Under the pieces are notes generated by a model, which was given only the letters and a program-made list of their open reading frames with translations, did not search any database and was not told where the DNA came from. Positions 1 through 5,857 of a stretch of DNA of 6,376 nucleotides are shown here, piece by piece; position 1 is the stretch's first letter, and every line of letters starts with the position of its first letter. Source of the stretch: DYIB01 sp049320945 (lineage in GTDB: Bacteria; Pseudomonadota; Gammaproteobacteria; Burkholderiales; Rhodocyclaceae); contig JBMOQT010000205.1 in the NCBI GenBank assembly GCA_049320945.1, positions 1 through 6,376 of the forward strand. Direction: 5' to 3'. A program made the translations under genes and the position numbers.

Positions 1-1
1 G

Positions 2-343
2 GAGCGCACCGCGTCACCCGCCGCGCCGGCGCCGGAACCGGCGCAGCAGGCCGCTCCGAAGGCCGAGGCGCGCGCCGCGCCGAGCAAGGACGACGGCCTG
101 CGCCTCGCCGCCCCAGCGCCGGCCAAGGCTGCGCCGACCCGGGCCTATCTCTTCCAGGTGGGCGTGTTCCACGAGCTGTCCAACGCCCAGGAGCTGCAGG
201 CGCGCTTGGTCAGCGCCGGCATCCCCGCCCAGATCGAGGCCCGGGTCCAGGTAGGCCCGTTCAAGTCCCGCGCCGAAGCGGACGAGGCGCGTGCCAGGCT
301 GCGCAGCCTGGGGTTGGCGCCGGTGTTGGTGCACAAGCGCTGA
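2..343 (+). CDS. SPOR-domain cell-envelope protein, C-terminal part (5' end outside window)
   Basis: The reading frame is open from the left edge to a TGA at 341-343 and gives 113 residues. The first ~47 are a low-complexity linker rich in Ala, Pro and charged residues. The last ~65 form a SPOR domain: YLFQVGVF (local residues 49-56), then NAQELQARLVSAGIPAQIE, then RVQVGPFKSRAEADEARARL with the VGPF turn and a closing LGLAPVLV strand. SPOR domains bind peptidoglycan stripped of stem peptides, typically at the division septum. A Pro/Ala linker before a C-terminal SPOR domain is the usual FtsN/DedD-like layout, in which a single N-terminal membrane helix anchors the protein in the inner membrane; that helix would lie outside the window. 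In some betaproteobacteria a gene of this kind follows argS, but the left neighbour is not visible. The domain call is firm; the specific gene name is not. Confidence 0.9.
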   Translation, partial: ERTASPAAPAPEPAQQAAPKAEARAAPSKDDGLRLAAPAPAKAAPTRAYLFQVGVFHELSNAQELQARLVSAGIPAQIEARVQVGPFKSRAEADEARARLRSLGLAPVLVHKR

Positions 344-377
344 AAAACCACATTCGACGCAGAGAGCGGTGGGATTT

Positions 378-710
378 TCATTCCCCCGGCGGCAGCGTCT
401 TCTCGATGCGCCGGGCGAACACCGTCATCTCCTTGGCCGCCTGGATGTCGCCGCGCGCCTGGGCCACGGCGATGCCGCTGCGGTAGGCTTCCAGGGCCTC
501 GGCCGGGCGGCCGTGATCGGTCAGCGCCCGGCCGAGCAGCTTCCAGGCGGCGGAGTAGCGGGGGTCCTTTTCCAGGGCGGAGCGCAGGTAGTCGATGGCG
601 CGCGCCGCATCGCCGGCCTTCAGGTATTCGTTGCCCAGGGAGTAGCGCAGCAGGGCGTTGTCGCGCGGGCCGCCCAGCAGCTTCTCCAGGTTGGCGATGA
701 CATTGCTCAT
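378..710 (-). CDS. Small tetratricopeptide-repeat (TPR) protein
   Basis: This codes for 110 residues from an ATG at 710-708, preceded by a Shine-Dalgarno-like GGGGAG (top-strand 715-720) only 4 bases away. Two TPR units are visible. The first is about residues 19-52 (LGNEYLKAGDAARAIDYLRS...LEKDP) and the second about 53-86 (AWKLLGRALTDHGRPAEALE..., with the usual small residues at helix-packing positions). A final helix follows at about 87-106. There is no signal peptide or membrane segment, so the protein is probably cytosolic. TPRs bind other proteins, and no partner is evident. The gene converges with the SPOR gene, whose stop lies 34 bases away, and is divergent from ridA, with 79 bases between the two starts. 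Fold assignment is firm; the cellular role is unknown. Confidence 0.88.
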   Translation of the reverse strand: MSNVIANLEKLLGGPRDNALLRYSLGNEYLKAGDAARAIDYLRSALEKDPRYSAAWKLLGRALTDHGRPAEALEAYRSGIAVAQARGDIQAAKEMTVFARRIEKTLPPGE

Positions 711-733
711 GACGCTCCCCGAGAGGATAAAAT
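703..733 (+). promoter_or_regulatory. Candidate sigma-70 promoter for the ridA-recG-ubiC-ubiA cluster
   Basis: TAAAAT at 728-733 matches the -10 consensus at five of six positions and stands out in a GC-rich region. The best -35 is TTGCTC at 703-708, with a long 19-base spacer. The -35 would overlap the start codon of the divergent TPR gene. Predicted transcription start is near 740, leaving a leader of about 50 bases before ridA. The position is plausible but the match is imperfect. Confidence 0.4.
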
Positions 734-789
734 TCCGGCGAACCGCCGCAACACCATCCTACTTTTTCCACGCGACGAGGACAACGATC

Positions 790-1170
790 ATGGCGAAGAA
801 GATCATCTCCACCCCCAACGCGCCGGCGGCCATCGGCACCTACTCCCAGGCAGTGCAGGTGGGCGGCACGATCTACCTGTCGGGCCAGATCGGCCTGGAC
901 CCGACCACCATGCAGATGACTGACGGTATCGACGCCCAGATCGTGCGCGTGTTCGAGAACCTGCGCGCGGTGGCCGAGGCGGCAGGTGCGTCGCTCGCCG
1001 ACGCCGTGAAGCTCAACGTCTATCTCACGGATCTGACCCACTTCGCCAAGGTGAACGAGGTGATGGCCAAGTACTGCAGCCAGCCCTATCCGGCGCGCGC
1101 CGCCGTGGGGGTGGCGCAGCTGCCCCGCGGCGCCCTGGTGGAGATCGACGGCGTGCTGGTGATCGAGTAA
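790..1170 (+). CDS. ridA: RidA family enamine/imine deaminase
   Basis: This codes for 126 residues (E. coli RidA has 128). RidA proteins hydrolyse reactive 2-aminoacrylate and related enamines/imines released by PLP enzymes, protecting other PLP enzymes in the cytosol; they act as trimers. The N-terminal NAPAAIGTYSQAV (10-22) and YLSGQIGLDP (29-38) are family signatures. The C-terminal signature PYPARAAVGVAQLPRGALVEI (99-119) contains Arg103, equivalent to the substrate-carboxylate-binding Arg105 of E. coli, and Glu118, equivalent to Glu120. The residue aligned with Cys107 of the E. coli protein is Ala105, which is tolerated in the family. The ATG at 790 is chosen because homologues start there and GAGGA (777-781) lies 8 bases upstream; the frame is open further upstream but that part has no family similarity. 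recG follows after 10 bases, suggesting co-transcription. Biochemical specificity within the RidA/Rid1-7 groups is inferred from the conserved Arg. Confidence 0.95.
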   Translation: MAKKIISTPNAPAAIGTYSQAVQVGGTIYLSGQIGLDPTTMQMTDGIDAQIVRVFENLRAVAEAAGASLADAVKLNVYLTDLTHFAKVNEVMAKYCSQPYPARAAVGVAQLPRGALVEIDGVLVIE

Positions 1171-1174
1171 GGGG
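1169..1174 (+). promoter_or_regulatory. Ribosome binding site of recG overlapping the ridA stop codon
   Basis: AAGGGG starts within the TAA stop of ridA (1168-1170) and sits 6 bases before the GTG at 1181. It supports this GTG as the recG start and suggests that ribosomes finishing ridA could pass on to recG (translational coupling, inferred). Confidence 0.55.
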
Positions 1175-1180
1175 CAAGGG

Positions 1181-3244
1181 GTGAGCGGCGAGGCGCAGCG
1201 CGCCCGGCCTGCTCCTGCCCCGGCGCTGCCCGGCCTCACCAAGGCCACGGCCTCCCGGCTCGCCAAGCTCGGCATCTTGCGCGAGCGGGACCTGATCCTG
1301 CACCTGCCCCTGCGCTACGAGGACGAGACGCGCATCACCCCCATCGGCCAGGCGGCGCCGGGGGAGCCGGTGCAAATCGAGGCCGAGGTGGTGGAGGCAA
1401 GCGTGCACTACCGGCCCCGGCGCCAGCTGGTGGCGCGGGTGCGCGATGCCAGCGGCGAGCTGGTGCTGCGCTTCCTCAACTTCTATCCCAGCCAGCAGAA
1501 GGCGCTCGCTCCGGGCAGGCGCCTGCGCATCTTCGGCGAGATCCGCGGCGGGTTCTTCGGGGCGGAGATGATCCATCCCCGCTATCGCAGCGCCGATGAG
1601 GGCGAACCCCTGCCGGCGGCCCTGACCCCCGTCTACCCCACCACCGCCGGTCTGCCCCAGACTACCCTGCGCCGCCTGATCGCCGCGGCGCTGGAGAGGA
1701 GCGACTTATCGGATACCCTGCCCGAGGCCTTGGGCCGGGAGCTTGGGCTGCCGACTTTCGCCGAAGCGGTGCGCCTGCTGCACCACCCGCCGCCGGATAT
1801 CTCCCTCGCCGATCTGGCGCAACACGCCCATCCGGCTTGGCGCCGCATCAAGTTCGACGAGCTGCTGGCCCAGCAACTGTCCCTGCGCCGTGCCTACCGG
1901 GCGCGGCGCGCCAAGAGCGCGCCGCCCCTGCCGCCCCGGCACACCCTCACCGCCGCCTTCCTGACGCGCCTGCCCTTCCGCCTGACCGGCGCCCAGGAGC
2001 GCGCCTGGGCCGAGATCAGCGCCGATCTGGCGCAGGCCCATCCGATGCAGCGTCTGCTTCAGGGGGACGTGGGCAGCGGCAAGACGGTGGTAGCGGCGCT
2101 GGCCATGCTGCGGGCGGCGGAGCACGGCTGGCAGGCGGCCCTCATGGCGCCCACGGAAATTCTCGCCGAGCAGCACTACCGCAAGCTCGCGGCCTGGCTG
2201 GCGCCCTTGGGGCTGGACATCGCCTGGCTGGCGGGCAGCCTGAAGAAGGCGGAAAAGAGCGCCATGGCGGCGCGCATCGCCTCGGGGGAGGTGCTCCTGG
2301 CGGTGGGCACCCATGCCCTGATCGAGGAGGCGGTGGATTTCCCGCGCCTGGGGCTGGCCATCGTGGACGAGCAGCACCGCTTCGGCGTGCGCCAGCGCCT
2401 GGCGCTGCGCGAGAAGGGCGCCAGTCCCCACCAGCTGATGATGAGCGCCACGCCCATACCGCGCACCCTGGCCATGAGCTACTACGCCGACCTGGACGTG
2501 TCCCTGATCGACGAGCTGCCGCCCGGGCGCACGCCGGTGCTGACCAAGCTGGTGTCGGATGGGCGCCGCGACGAGGTGATCCGGCGCGTACGCGAGGCCT
2601 GCGCCGCCGGGCGCCAGGCCTACTGGGTGTGCCCGCTGATCGACGAGTCCGAAGCCTTGCAGCTGCAGACGGCTCTGGAGACTTGGGAGCGGCTGCGCCA
2701 GGAGCTGCCCGAGCTGCGCGTGGGCCTGGTGCATGGGCGCCTGTCGGGCGCTGACAAGGCCCAGGTGATGGCCGAGTTCGCCGCCGGCAACCTGCAGCTC
2801 CTGGTGGCGACCACGGTGATCGAAGTGGGCGTGGACGTGCCCAACGCCTCCCTCATGGTGATCGAGCACGCGGAGCGCTTCGGCCTGGCCCAGCTGCACC
2901 AGCTGCGTGGCCGCGTGGGGCGGGGCACGGCTGAGTCCGCTTGCATCCTGCTCTATGGCGCGCCCCTGTCCCAGACGGCGCGGGCGCGCCTGAAGATCAT
3001 CTACGAGAACAGCGACGGCTTCGAGATCGCGCGCCAGGACTTGCTGCTGCGCGGTCCGGGGGAATTCATCGGCAGCCGCCAGAGCGGCCTGCCGCTGCTG
3101 CGTTTCGCCGATCTCACCGCCGACCAGGACCTGCTGGAGCACTCGCGCGAGGCGGCCGAGCGTCTGCTGCGCGACGACCCGGCGGCGGCCGAGCGCCACA
3201 CGGCGCGCTGGCTGGGCGGGCGCGCCGACTACCTGAAGGTGTGA
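1181..3244 (+). CDS. recG: ATP-dependent DNA helicase RecG
   Basis: This codes for 687 residues, close to the 693 of E. coli RecG, from a GTG start. RecG is a monomeric superfamily 2 double-strand DNA translocase that regresses stalled forks, branch-migrates Holliday junctions and removes R-loops. The N-terminal part (about 18-160) carries the wedge/OB-fold domain that holds the fork. Helicase motifs follow in order: Q-like LTGAQ (268-272), Walker A GDVGSGKT (295-302), Ia APTEILAEQH (323-332), Walker B DEQH (396-399), III SATPIPRT (422-429), V ATTVIEVGVDVPNAS (543-557) and VI QLRGRVGRG (574-582). After motif VI comes the translocation (TRG) region with DGFEIARQDLLLRGPGEF and GSRQSG (612-636). 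All catalytic residues are intact and no frameshift is seen. It lies 10 bases after ridA and is followed closely by ubiC. Identification is essentially certain. Confidence 0.98.
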   Translation: MSGEAQRARPAPAPALPGLTKATASRLAKLGILRERDLILHLPLRYEDETRITPIGQAAPGEPVQIEAEVVEASVHYRPRRQLVARVRDASGELVLRFLNFYPSQQKALAPGRRLRIFGEIRGGFFGAEMIHPRYRSADEGEPLPAALTPVYPTTAGLPQTTLRRLIAAALERSDLSDTLPEALGRELGLPTFAEAVRLLHHPPPDISLADLAQHAHPAWRRIKFDELLAQQLSLRRAYRARRAKSAPPLPPRHTLTAAFLTRLPFRLTGAQERAWAEISADLAQAHPMQRLLQGDVGSGKTVVAALAMLRAAEHGWQAALMAPTEILAEQHYRKLAAWLAPLGLDIAWLAGSLKKAEKSAMAARIASGEVLLAVGTHALIEEAVDFPRLGLAIVDEQHRFGVRQRLALREKGASPHQLMMSATPIPRTLAMSYYADLDVSLIDELPPGRTPVLTKLVSDGRRDEVIRRVREACAAGRQAYWVCPLIDESEALQLQTALETWERLRQELPELRVGLVHGRLSGADKAQVMAEFAAGNLQLLVATTVIEVGVDVPNASLMVIEHAERFGLAQLHQLRGRVGRGTAESACILLYGAPLSQTARARLKIIYENSDGFEIARQDLLLRGPGEFIGSRQSGLPLLRFADLTADQDLLEHSREAAERLLRDDPAAAERHTARWLGGRADYLKV

Positions 3245-3310
3245 GGCGAGGGACGGGTGCCGCGGGTTTTGGCGTATCATGCGCGGCCTTGCCGGGATTT
3301 CTTGTCTCCC

Positions 3311-3844
3311 ATGTCATGCATGCGTGTTTCGGGCGGCTGGGGCGCCCGGCCCTGGGCCGGTCCCTACCGCCCCTGGCTGTGCGATGCGGGCTCCCTTACC
3401 GCCCGGATCGCGGCGTGCTGCCGGGAACTCCGCGTGCGCCTGGTGCGCCAGACGTGGCTCGCGCCTCACGGGGACGAACGGGCCGTGCTCGGTTTGCGCC
3501 GGGGCGAAGGTGCCTGGGTGCGCGAGGTGCTGCTGCTGGCCGACGGCGTGCCGGTGGTGTTTGCGCACAGCGTCCTGCCGCGGGAAAATGCCCGGGGTCC
3601 CTGGCGGCTGGTCGCCGGCATGGGTACGCGGCCCCTGGGGGCGGCCCTGTTCGCCGACCCGCGGGTGGCGCGCACGCCCCTCGAGTTTCGGCGCGTGGAC
3701 CGGCGCCATGCCCTGTGGCAAGGGGCAGCGCGCGCCGTCGGCGTCGCCCTGCCGCCCCTGTGGGCGCGGCGCTCGCGCTTCTGCCTGCAAGGCCGTCCGC
3801 TCCTGGTGAGCGAAGTGTTTCTGCCGGAGATTTTGCGCCTATGA
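3311..3844 (+). CDS. ubiC: Chorismate lyase (chorismate--pyruvate lyase)
   Basis: UbiC converts chorismate to 4-hydroxybenzoate and pyruvate, the first committed step of ubiquinone synthesis, in the cytosol. From the ATG at 3311 the product is 177 residues (E. coli 165). Family features are GPYRPWLCDAGSLTARI near the N-terminus, VREVLLL with Arg71 (equivalent to E. coli Arg76), HSVLP (86-90), the RPLGAALFADP segment (107-117), and the C-terminal WARRSRF...GRPLLVSEVFLPE with Glu168 (equivalent to catalytic Glu155). The start is uncertain. A GTG at 3257 gives 195 residues and has GAGG (3243-3246) 10 bases upstream, while ATG 3311 and ATG 3320 have only weak Shine-Dalgarno matches. I chose 3311 because homologues begin close to the GPYRPWL motif. 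The TGA overlaps the ubiA ATG (ATGA, 3841-3844), so the two enzymes of consecutive steps are probably translationally coupled. Confidence 0.93.
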   Translation: MSCMRVSGGWGARPWAGPYRPWLCDAGSLTARIAACCRELRVRLVRQTWLAPHGDERAVLGLRRGEGAWVREVLLLADGVPVVFAHSVLPRENARGPWRLVAGMGTRPLGAALFADPRVARTPLEFRRVDRRHALWQGAARAVGVALPPLWARRSRFCLQGRPLLVSEVFLPEILRL

Positions 3845-4704
3845 CCCTGGTCGAACGTCTCAACCACTACGAGAGGCTGATGCGGCTGGACAAGCCCATC
3901 GGCATCCTGCTCCTGCTGTGGCCCACCCTGTGGGCCCTGTGGATCGCCGGCAACGGCAAGCCCAGCGGCTTCGTCGTGTGGATCTTCGTGCTGGGCACCG
4001 TGCTCATGCGCTCTGCCGGCGTGGTGATCAACGACTACGCCGACCGTCATTTCGATCCCTTTGTTGCGCGCACCCGCAACCGGCCGCTGGCCACGGGCGT
4101 CGTGTCGGAGAAGGAGGCGCTGTGGCTTGCGGCCGTGCTGTCGCTGGCTGCCTTCCTGCTGATCCTGCCGCTGCACCGGCTGGTGTGGGCCCTGGCGGTG
4201 GTGGCCCTGTTCCTGGCCGCCAGCTATCCCTTCACCAAGCGCTTCCTGGCCATTCCCCAGGCCTACCTGGGCGTCGCCTTCGGCTTCGGCATCCCCATGG
4301 CCTTCGCCGCCCTGCAATTCACCGTGCCGCCGCTCGCCTGGGCGCTGCTGGCGGCCAACATCTTCTGGGCGATCGCCTACGATACCGAGTACGCCATGGT
4401 GGACCGGGACGACGACCTGAAGATCGGCATCAAGACCTCGGCCATCACCTTCGGCCGCTATGACGTGGCCGCCGTGCTGGTGTGCTACGGGGCGACCCTA
4501 ATGATCCTGGCGGCGGTGGGCTGGCGCGTGGGGCTGGGCTGGATCTACTACGCGGGCCTGCTGGCCGCGGCGGGGCTCATGGCCTATCACTACACCCTGA
4601 TCCGCGACCGCAGCCGCGACAAGTGCTTCAAGGCCTTCCTGCACAACAACTGGGTGGGGGGCGTCATCTTCGCCGGCATCGCCGCGGACTACGCCCTGCG
4701 CTAG
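3841..4704 (+). CDS. ubiA: 4-hydroxybenzoate polyprenyltransferase
   Basis: UbiA attaches the polyprenyl tail to 4-hydroxybenzoate at the inner membrane, the step after UbiC. The product is 287 residues (E. coli 290). The first aspartate-rich motif is NDYADRHFD (64-72), followed by RTRNRPLATG (77-86). The second is DTEYAMVDRDDD (181-192). Together these bind the Mg-diphosphate of the prenyl donor. Hydrophobic segments at roughly 20-37, 43-62, 95-110, 114-128, 140-160, 165-180, 208-226, 231-248 and 271-285 fit the family's nine-helix integral membrane fold. The ATG at 3841 matches the family N-terminus (LNHYERLMRLDKPIG) and has GGAG at 3826-3829. The frame is open far upstream, but that part is only the shadow of recG and ubiC. 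Its stop overlaps that of the convergent acetyltransferase gene, and no terminator is visible between them. Confidence 0.97.
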   Translation: MTLVERLNHYERLMRLDKPIGILLLLWPTLWALWIAGNGKPSGFVVWIFVLGTVLMRSAGVVINDYADRHFDPFVARTRNRPLATGVVSEKEALWLAAVLSLAAFLLILPLHRLVWALAVVALFLAASYPFTKRFLAIPQAYLGVAFGFGIPMAFAALQFTVPPLAWALLAANIFWAIAYDTEYAMVDRDDDLKIGIKTSAITFGRYDVAAVLVCYGATLMILAAVGWRVGLGWIYYAGLLAAAGLMAYHYTLIRDRSRDKCFKAFLHNNWVGGVIFAGIAADYALR

Positions 4705-5381
4705 TCAGGGCACTTCCGGTCCATCAGGAGCACCGGGCAGACGATCTGACGCCCGGGCTTGGCGCCCTGTTCGGGCGCCTCGCAGGCGCAGCTCTCCTCC
4801 GGCGCCATGTCCTTGGCCGCCTGCAGCAGCGGCTGGGGAATGAAGCCAACCGGGCGGAAGGCGTGCATGATCAGCTCGTCGTTCTGCTCGATCATGATGC
4901 GGAAGCCGAAGGCCTCGGCCAGGCGGATCATGGGATGGTTGGCCTTGAGGGTCGACACCTGCAGGCGCTTGATGCCGCGGGTCCAGGCGTGCTGCACCAG
5001 GCGCTCCATGAGAGCCCGGGCGATGCCGCGGCGCCGCTGGTAGTTGGAGACGGCGATGCCGATGTCGGCGCAGGCGGGCGCGCCGCCCTGGTTGTCGCCG
5101 CCGCAGCGCGCATCCGCCGGGATGACCGCCAGCTCCGCCACCCCCACCAGGCGCTCGCCCGCATAGGCGCCGAACACCGCGCCCTTGCCCGTGAACGGAA
5201 TCTGCTCCACGTAGGCATGGACGGTTTCCGGGGTCATGCTGCGGAAGAAGCGCCAGTACAAGGACACCTCGTCCATTTCCTGCAGGAAGAAGCGCTCCAC
5301 GGCGGCGCGCTCGGTTGCCTGCAGGCGGCACACCAGCAGCGGTGGCGCGGCGGGACGGACGGGACTCTCAAATCTCGGCAT
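4701..5381 (-). CDS. GNAT family N-acetyltransferase with cysteine-containing C-terminal tail
   Basis: This codes for 226 residues. The acetyl-CoA-binding motif A is IGIAVSNYQRRRGIARALMERL (107-128), with the Q-x-x-x-G-x-A pyrophosphate loop at 115-121. The second half of the fold shows ANHPMIRLAEAFGF (147-160), typical of GNATs. The region FFLQEMDEVSLYWRFFRSM (31-49) followed by TPETVHAYVEQI resembles the start of the GNAT domain in Pat/YfiQ-type protein acetyltransferases, where an 'RFF' segment precedes the fold. This suggests protein or small-molecule acetylation, but the substrate is unknown. About 45 residues after the GNAT core form a tail with Cys198, Cys200, Cys215 and Cys224. The start is uncertain: the ATG at 5381 lacks a good Shine-Dalgarno, and the first ~15 residues look non-conserved. 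The gene is convergent with ubiA, sharing a CTAG at the stops, and divergent from the small exported protein gene. Confidence 0.88.
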   Translation of the reverse strand: MPRFESPVRPAAPPLLVCRLQATERAAVERFFLQEMDEVSLYWRFFRSMTPETVHAYVEQIPFTGKGAVFGAYAGERLVGVAELAVIPADARCGGDNQGGAPACADIGIAVSNYQRRRGIARALMERLVQHAWTRGIKRLQVSTLKANHPMIRLAEAFGFRIMIEQNDELIMHAFRPVGFIPQPLLQAAKDMAPEESCACEAPEQGAKPGRQIVCPVLLMDRKCPD

Positions 5382-5417
5382 ACGGCGCCATGATCGGGCT
5401 TCGGTCGCCTGGCTGCA

Positions 5418-5431
5418 TTGATTTTGCGCAA
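5418..5431 (+). promoter_or_regulatory. Possible FNR/CRP-family binding site
   Basis: TTGAT-TTTG-CGCAA matches the FNR/ANR box TTGAT-N4-ATCAA at eight of ten positions, including the outer TTG and CAA contacts. It lies between two divergent genes, centred about 84 bases before the predicted transcription start of the small exported protein. The overlapping TTTGCGCAAA (5423-5432) is also a perfect 10-base palindrome. A single match in an AT-containing patch of a GC-rich genome is only suggestive. Confidence 0.25.
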
Positions 5432-5474
5432 ATATCGGCCGGCCGCCGAAACCGGCAAGGCATGAACGGCCCGG

Positions 5475-5502
5475 TTGAACTATGGGGCGCTTCGACTATG
5501 CT
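5475..5502 (+). promoter_or_regulatory. Sigma-70 promoter of the small exported protein gene
   Basis: TTGAAC (5475-5480) and TATGCT (5497-5502) are separated by 16 bases. Each hexamer matches consensus at four of six positions, including the most conserved TTG and the TA...T of the -10. The predicted start is near 5509, giving a leader of about 47 bases. The -35 overlaps the right arm of an inverted repeat (AACCGG 5450-5455, CCGGTT 5471-5476). Confidence 0.55.
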
Positions 5503-5543
5503 GGAAAGGCGGGCGCAGGCCCGCGATTTCCTTTTCAACCCCT

Positions 5544-5550
5544 AGGAGGA
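5544..5550 (+). promoter_or_regulatory. Strong Shine-Dalgarno of the small exported protein gene
   Basis: AGGAGGA is a near-perfect complement of the 16S rRNA 3' end and sits 5 bases before the ATG at 5556. It fixes the start of this short gene and suggests efficient translation, more so than for any other gene in the window. Confidence 0.85.
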
Positions 5551-5555
5551 CCACA

Positions 5556-5801
5556 ATGAAGACAAGCAAGTTGGCCGTACTCGCCGGCGCTCTCTCCTTC
5601 AGCGCCGCCGCTCTTGCCTTCCAGTGCCCGGCGGACATGAAGAAAATCGACGAGGCCCTGGCGAAGAACCCGAAGCTCACCGCCGAGCAGATGTCGGAGG
5701 TGAAGAAGCTGCGCGCCGATGGTGAGCAGTTGCACCAGGCCGGGAAGCACCAGGAGTCGGTGGATACCCTGGCCAAGGCGAAGAAGATACTCGGCATCTG
5801 A
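5556..5801 (+). CDS. Small exported protein of unknown function with one TPR-like repeat
   Basis: The product is 81 residues. Residues 1-21 form a Sec-type signal peptide: Lys2 and Lys5, a hydrophobic core LAVLAGALSFSAAA, and an ALA cleavage site before Phe22. The predicted mature protein of 60 residues is charged and helical. It has a single cysteine (Cys24) in FQCPADMKKIDEAL and a second half, VKKLRADGEQLHQAGKHQES then VDTLAKAKKILGI (49-81), that resembles one TPR helix-turn-helix unit, with Gly at the first-helix packing position and the spaced Ala/Leu pattern. I do not recognise an enzymatic motif or a named family; similar short exported proteins with a CPxxMKKID-like start occur in proteobacteria, from memory. 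It is transcribed alone, with its own promoter, an excellent Shine-Dalgarno and an intrinsic terminator 19 bases after the stop. Likely location is the periplasm. A role as a small binding protein is inference only. Confidence 0.85.
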   Translation: MKTSKLAVLAGALSFSAAALAFQCPADMKKIDEALAKNPKLTAEQMSEVKKLRADGEQLHQAGKHQESVDTLAKAKKILGI

Positions 5802-5819
5802 TTGCCGGTTCGTCCCAGC

Positions 5820-5852
5820 AGCCCGCGGCAGGCGCAGGCCGCGGGCTTTTTG
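5820..5852 (+). terminator. Rho-independent terminator after the small exported protein gene
   Basis: A perfect 9-base-pair stem, GCCCGCGGC (5821-5829) with GCCGCGGGC (5838-5846), encloses the 8-base loop AGGCGCAG and is extended by one A-T pair. Five T residues follow directly (5847-5851). On the opposite strand no T tract follows the hairpin, so it should stop rightward transcription and serve the leftward dehydrogenase gene poorly. Confidence 0.92.
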
Positions 5853-5857
5853 TCCAG

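Noticed and set aside
345..378. Possible terminator between the SPOR and TPR genes (AAAACCAC ... GTGGGATTTT)
   Set aside because: Only four contiguous base pairs (CCAC/GTGG) with a long loop; the A/T arms pair only with a two-base bulge. Too weak to call a terminator, though some 3'-end signal may exist there.
145..1275. Minus-strand open frame of 376 codons spanning the SPOR gene, TPR gene and ridA
   Set aside because: It crosses three well-supported genes and an intergenic region and shows no domain; it is a product of high GC.
1706..3280. Long open frame on the minus strand (524 codons) opposite recG
   Set aside because: It lies entirely antisense to an unmistakable recG, its translation is compositionally odd (rich in Gln, Arg, Gly, His) with no recognisable motif, and such shadows are common in GC-rich genes.
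2941..3840. Upstream extension of the ubiA frame by about 300 codons
   Set aside because: The extension is Arg/Ala/Pro-rich and coincides with the recG 3' end and ubiC in another frame. UbiA homologues start at the ATG at 3841.
3466..4317. Minus-strand open frame of 283 codons opposite ubiC and ubiA
   Set aside because: Its translation is a low-complexity shadow rich in Gln, Gly, His and Arg over two clearly identified genes.
5382..5475. Promoter for the acetyltransferase gene on the minus strand
   Set aside because: Only poor hexamers were found (for example TTGCCG followed 18 bases later by TATTTG), so no site can be supported.
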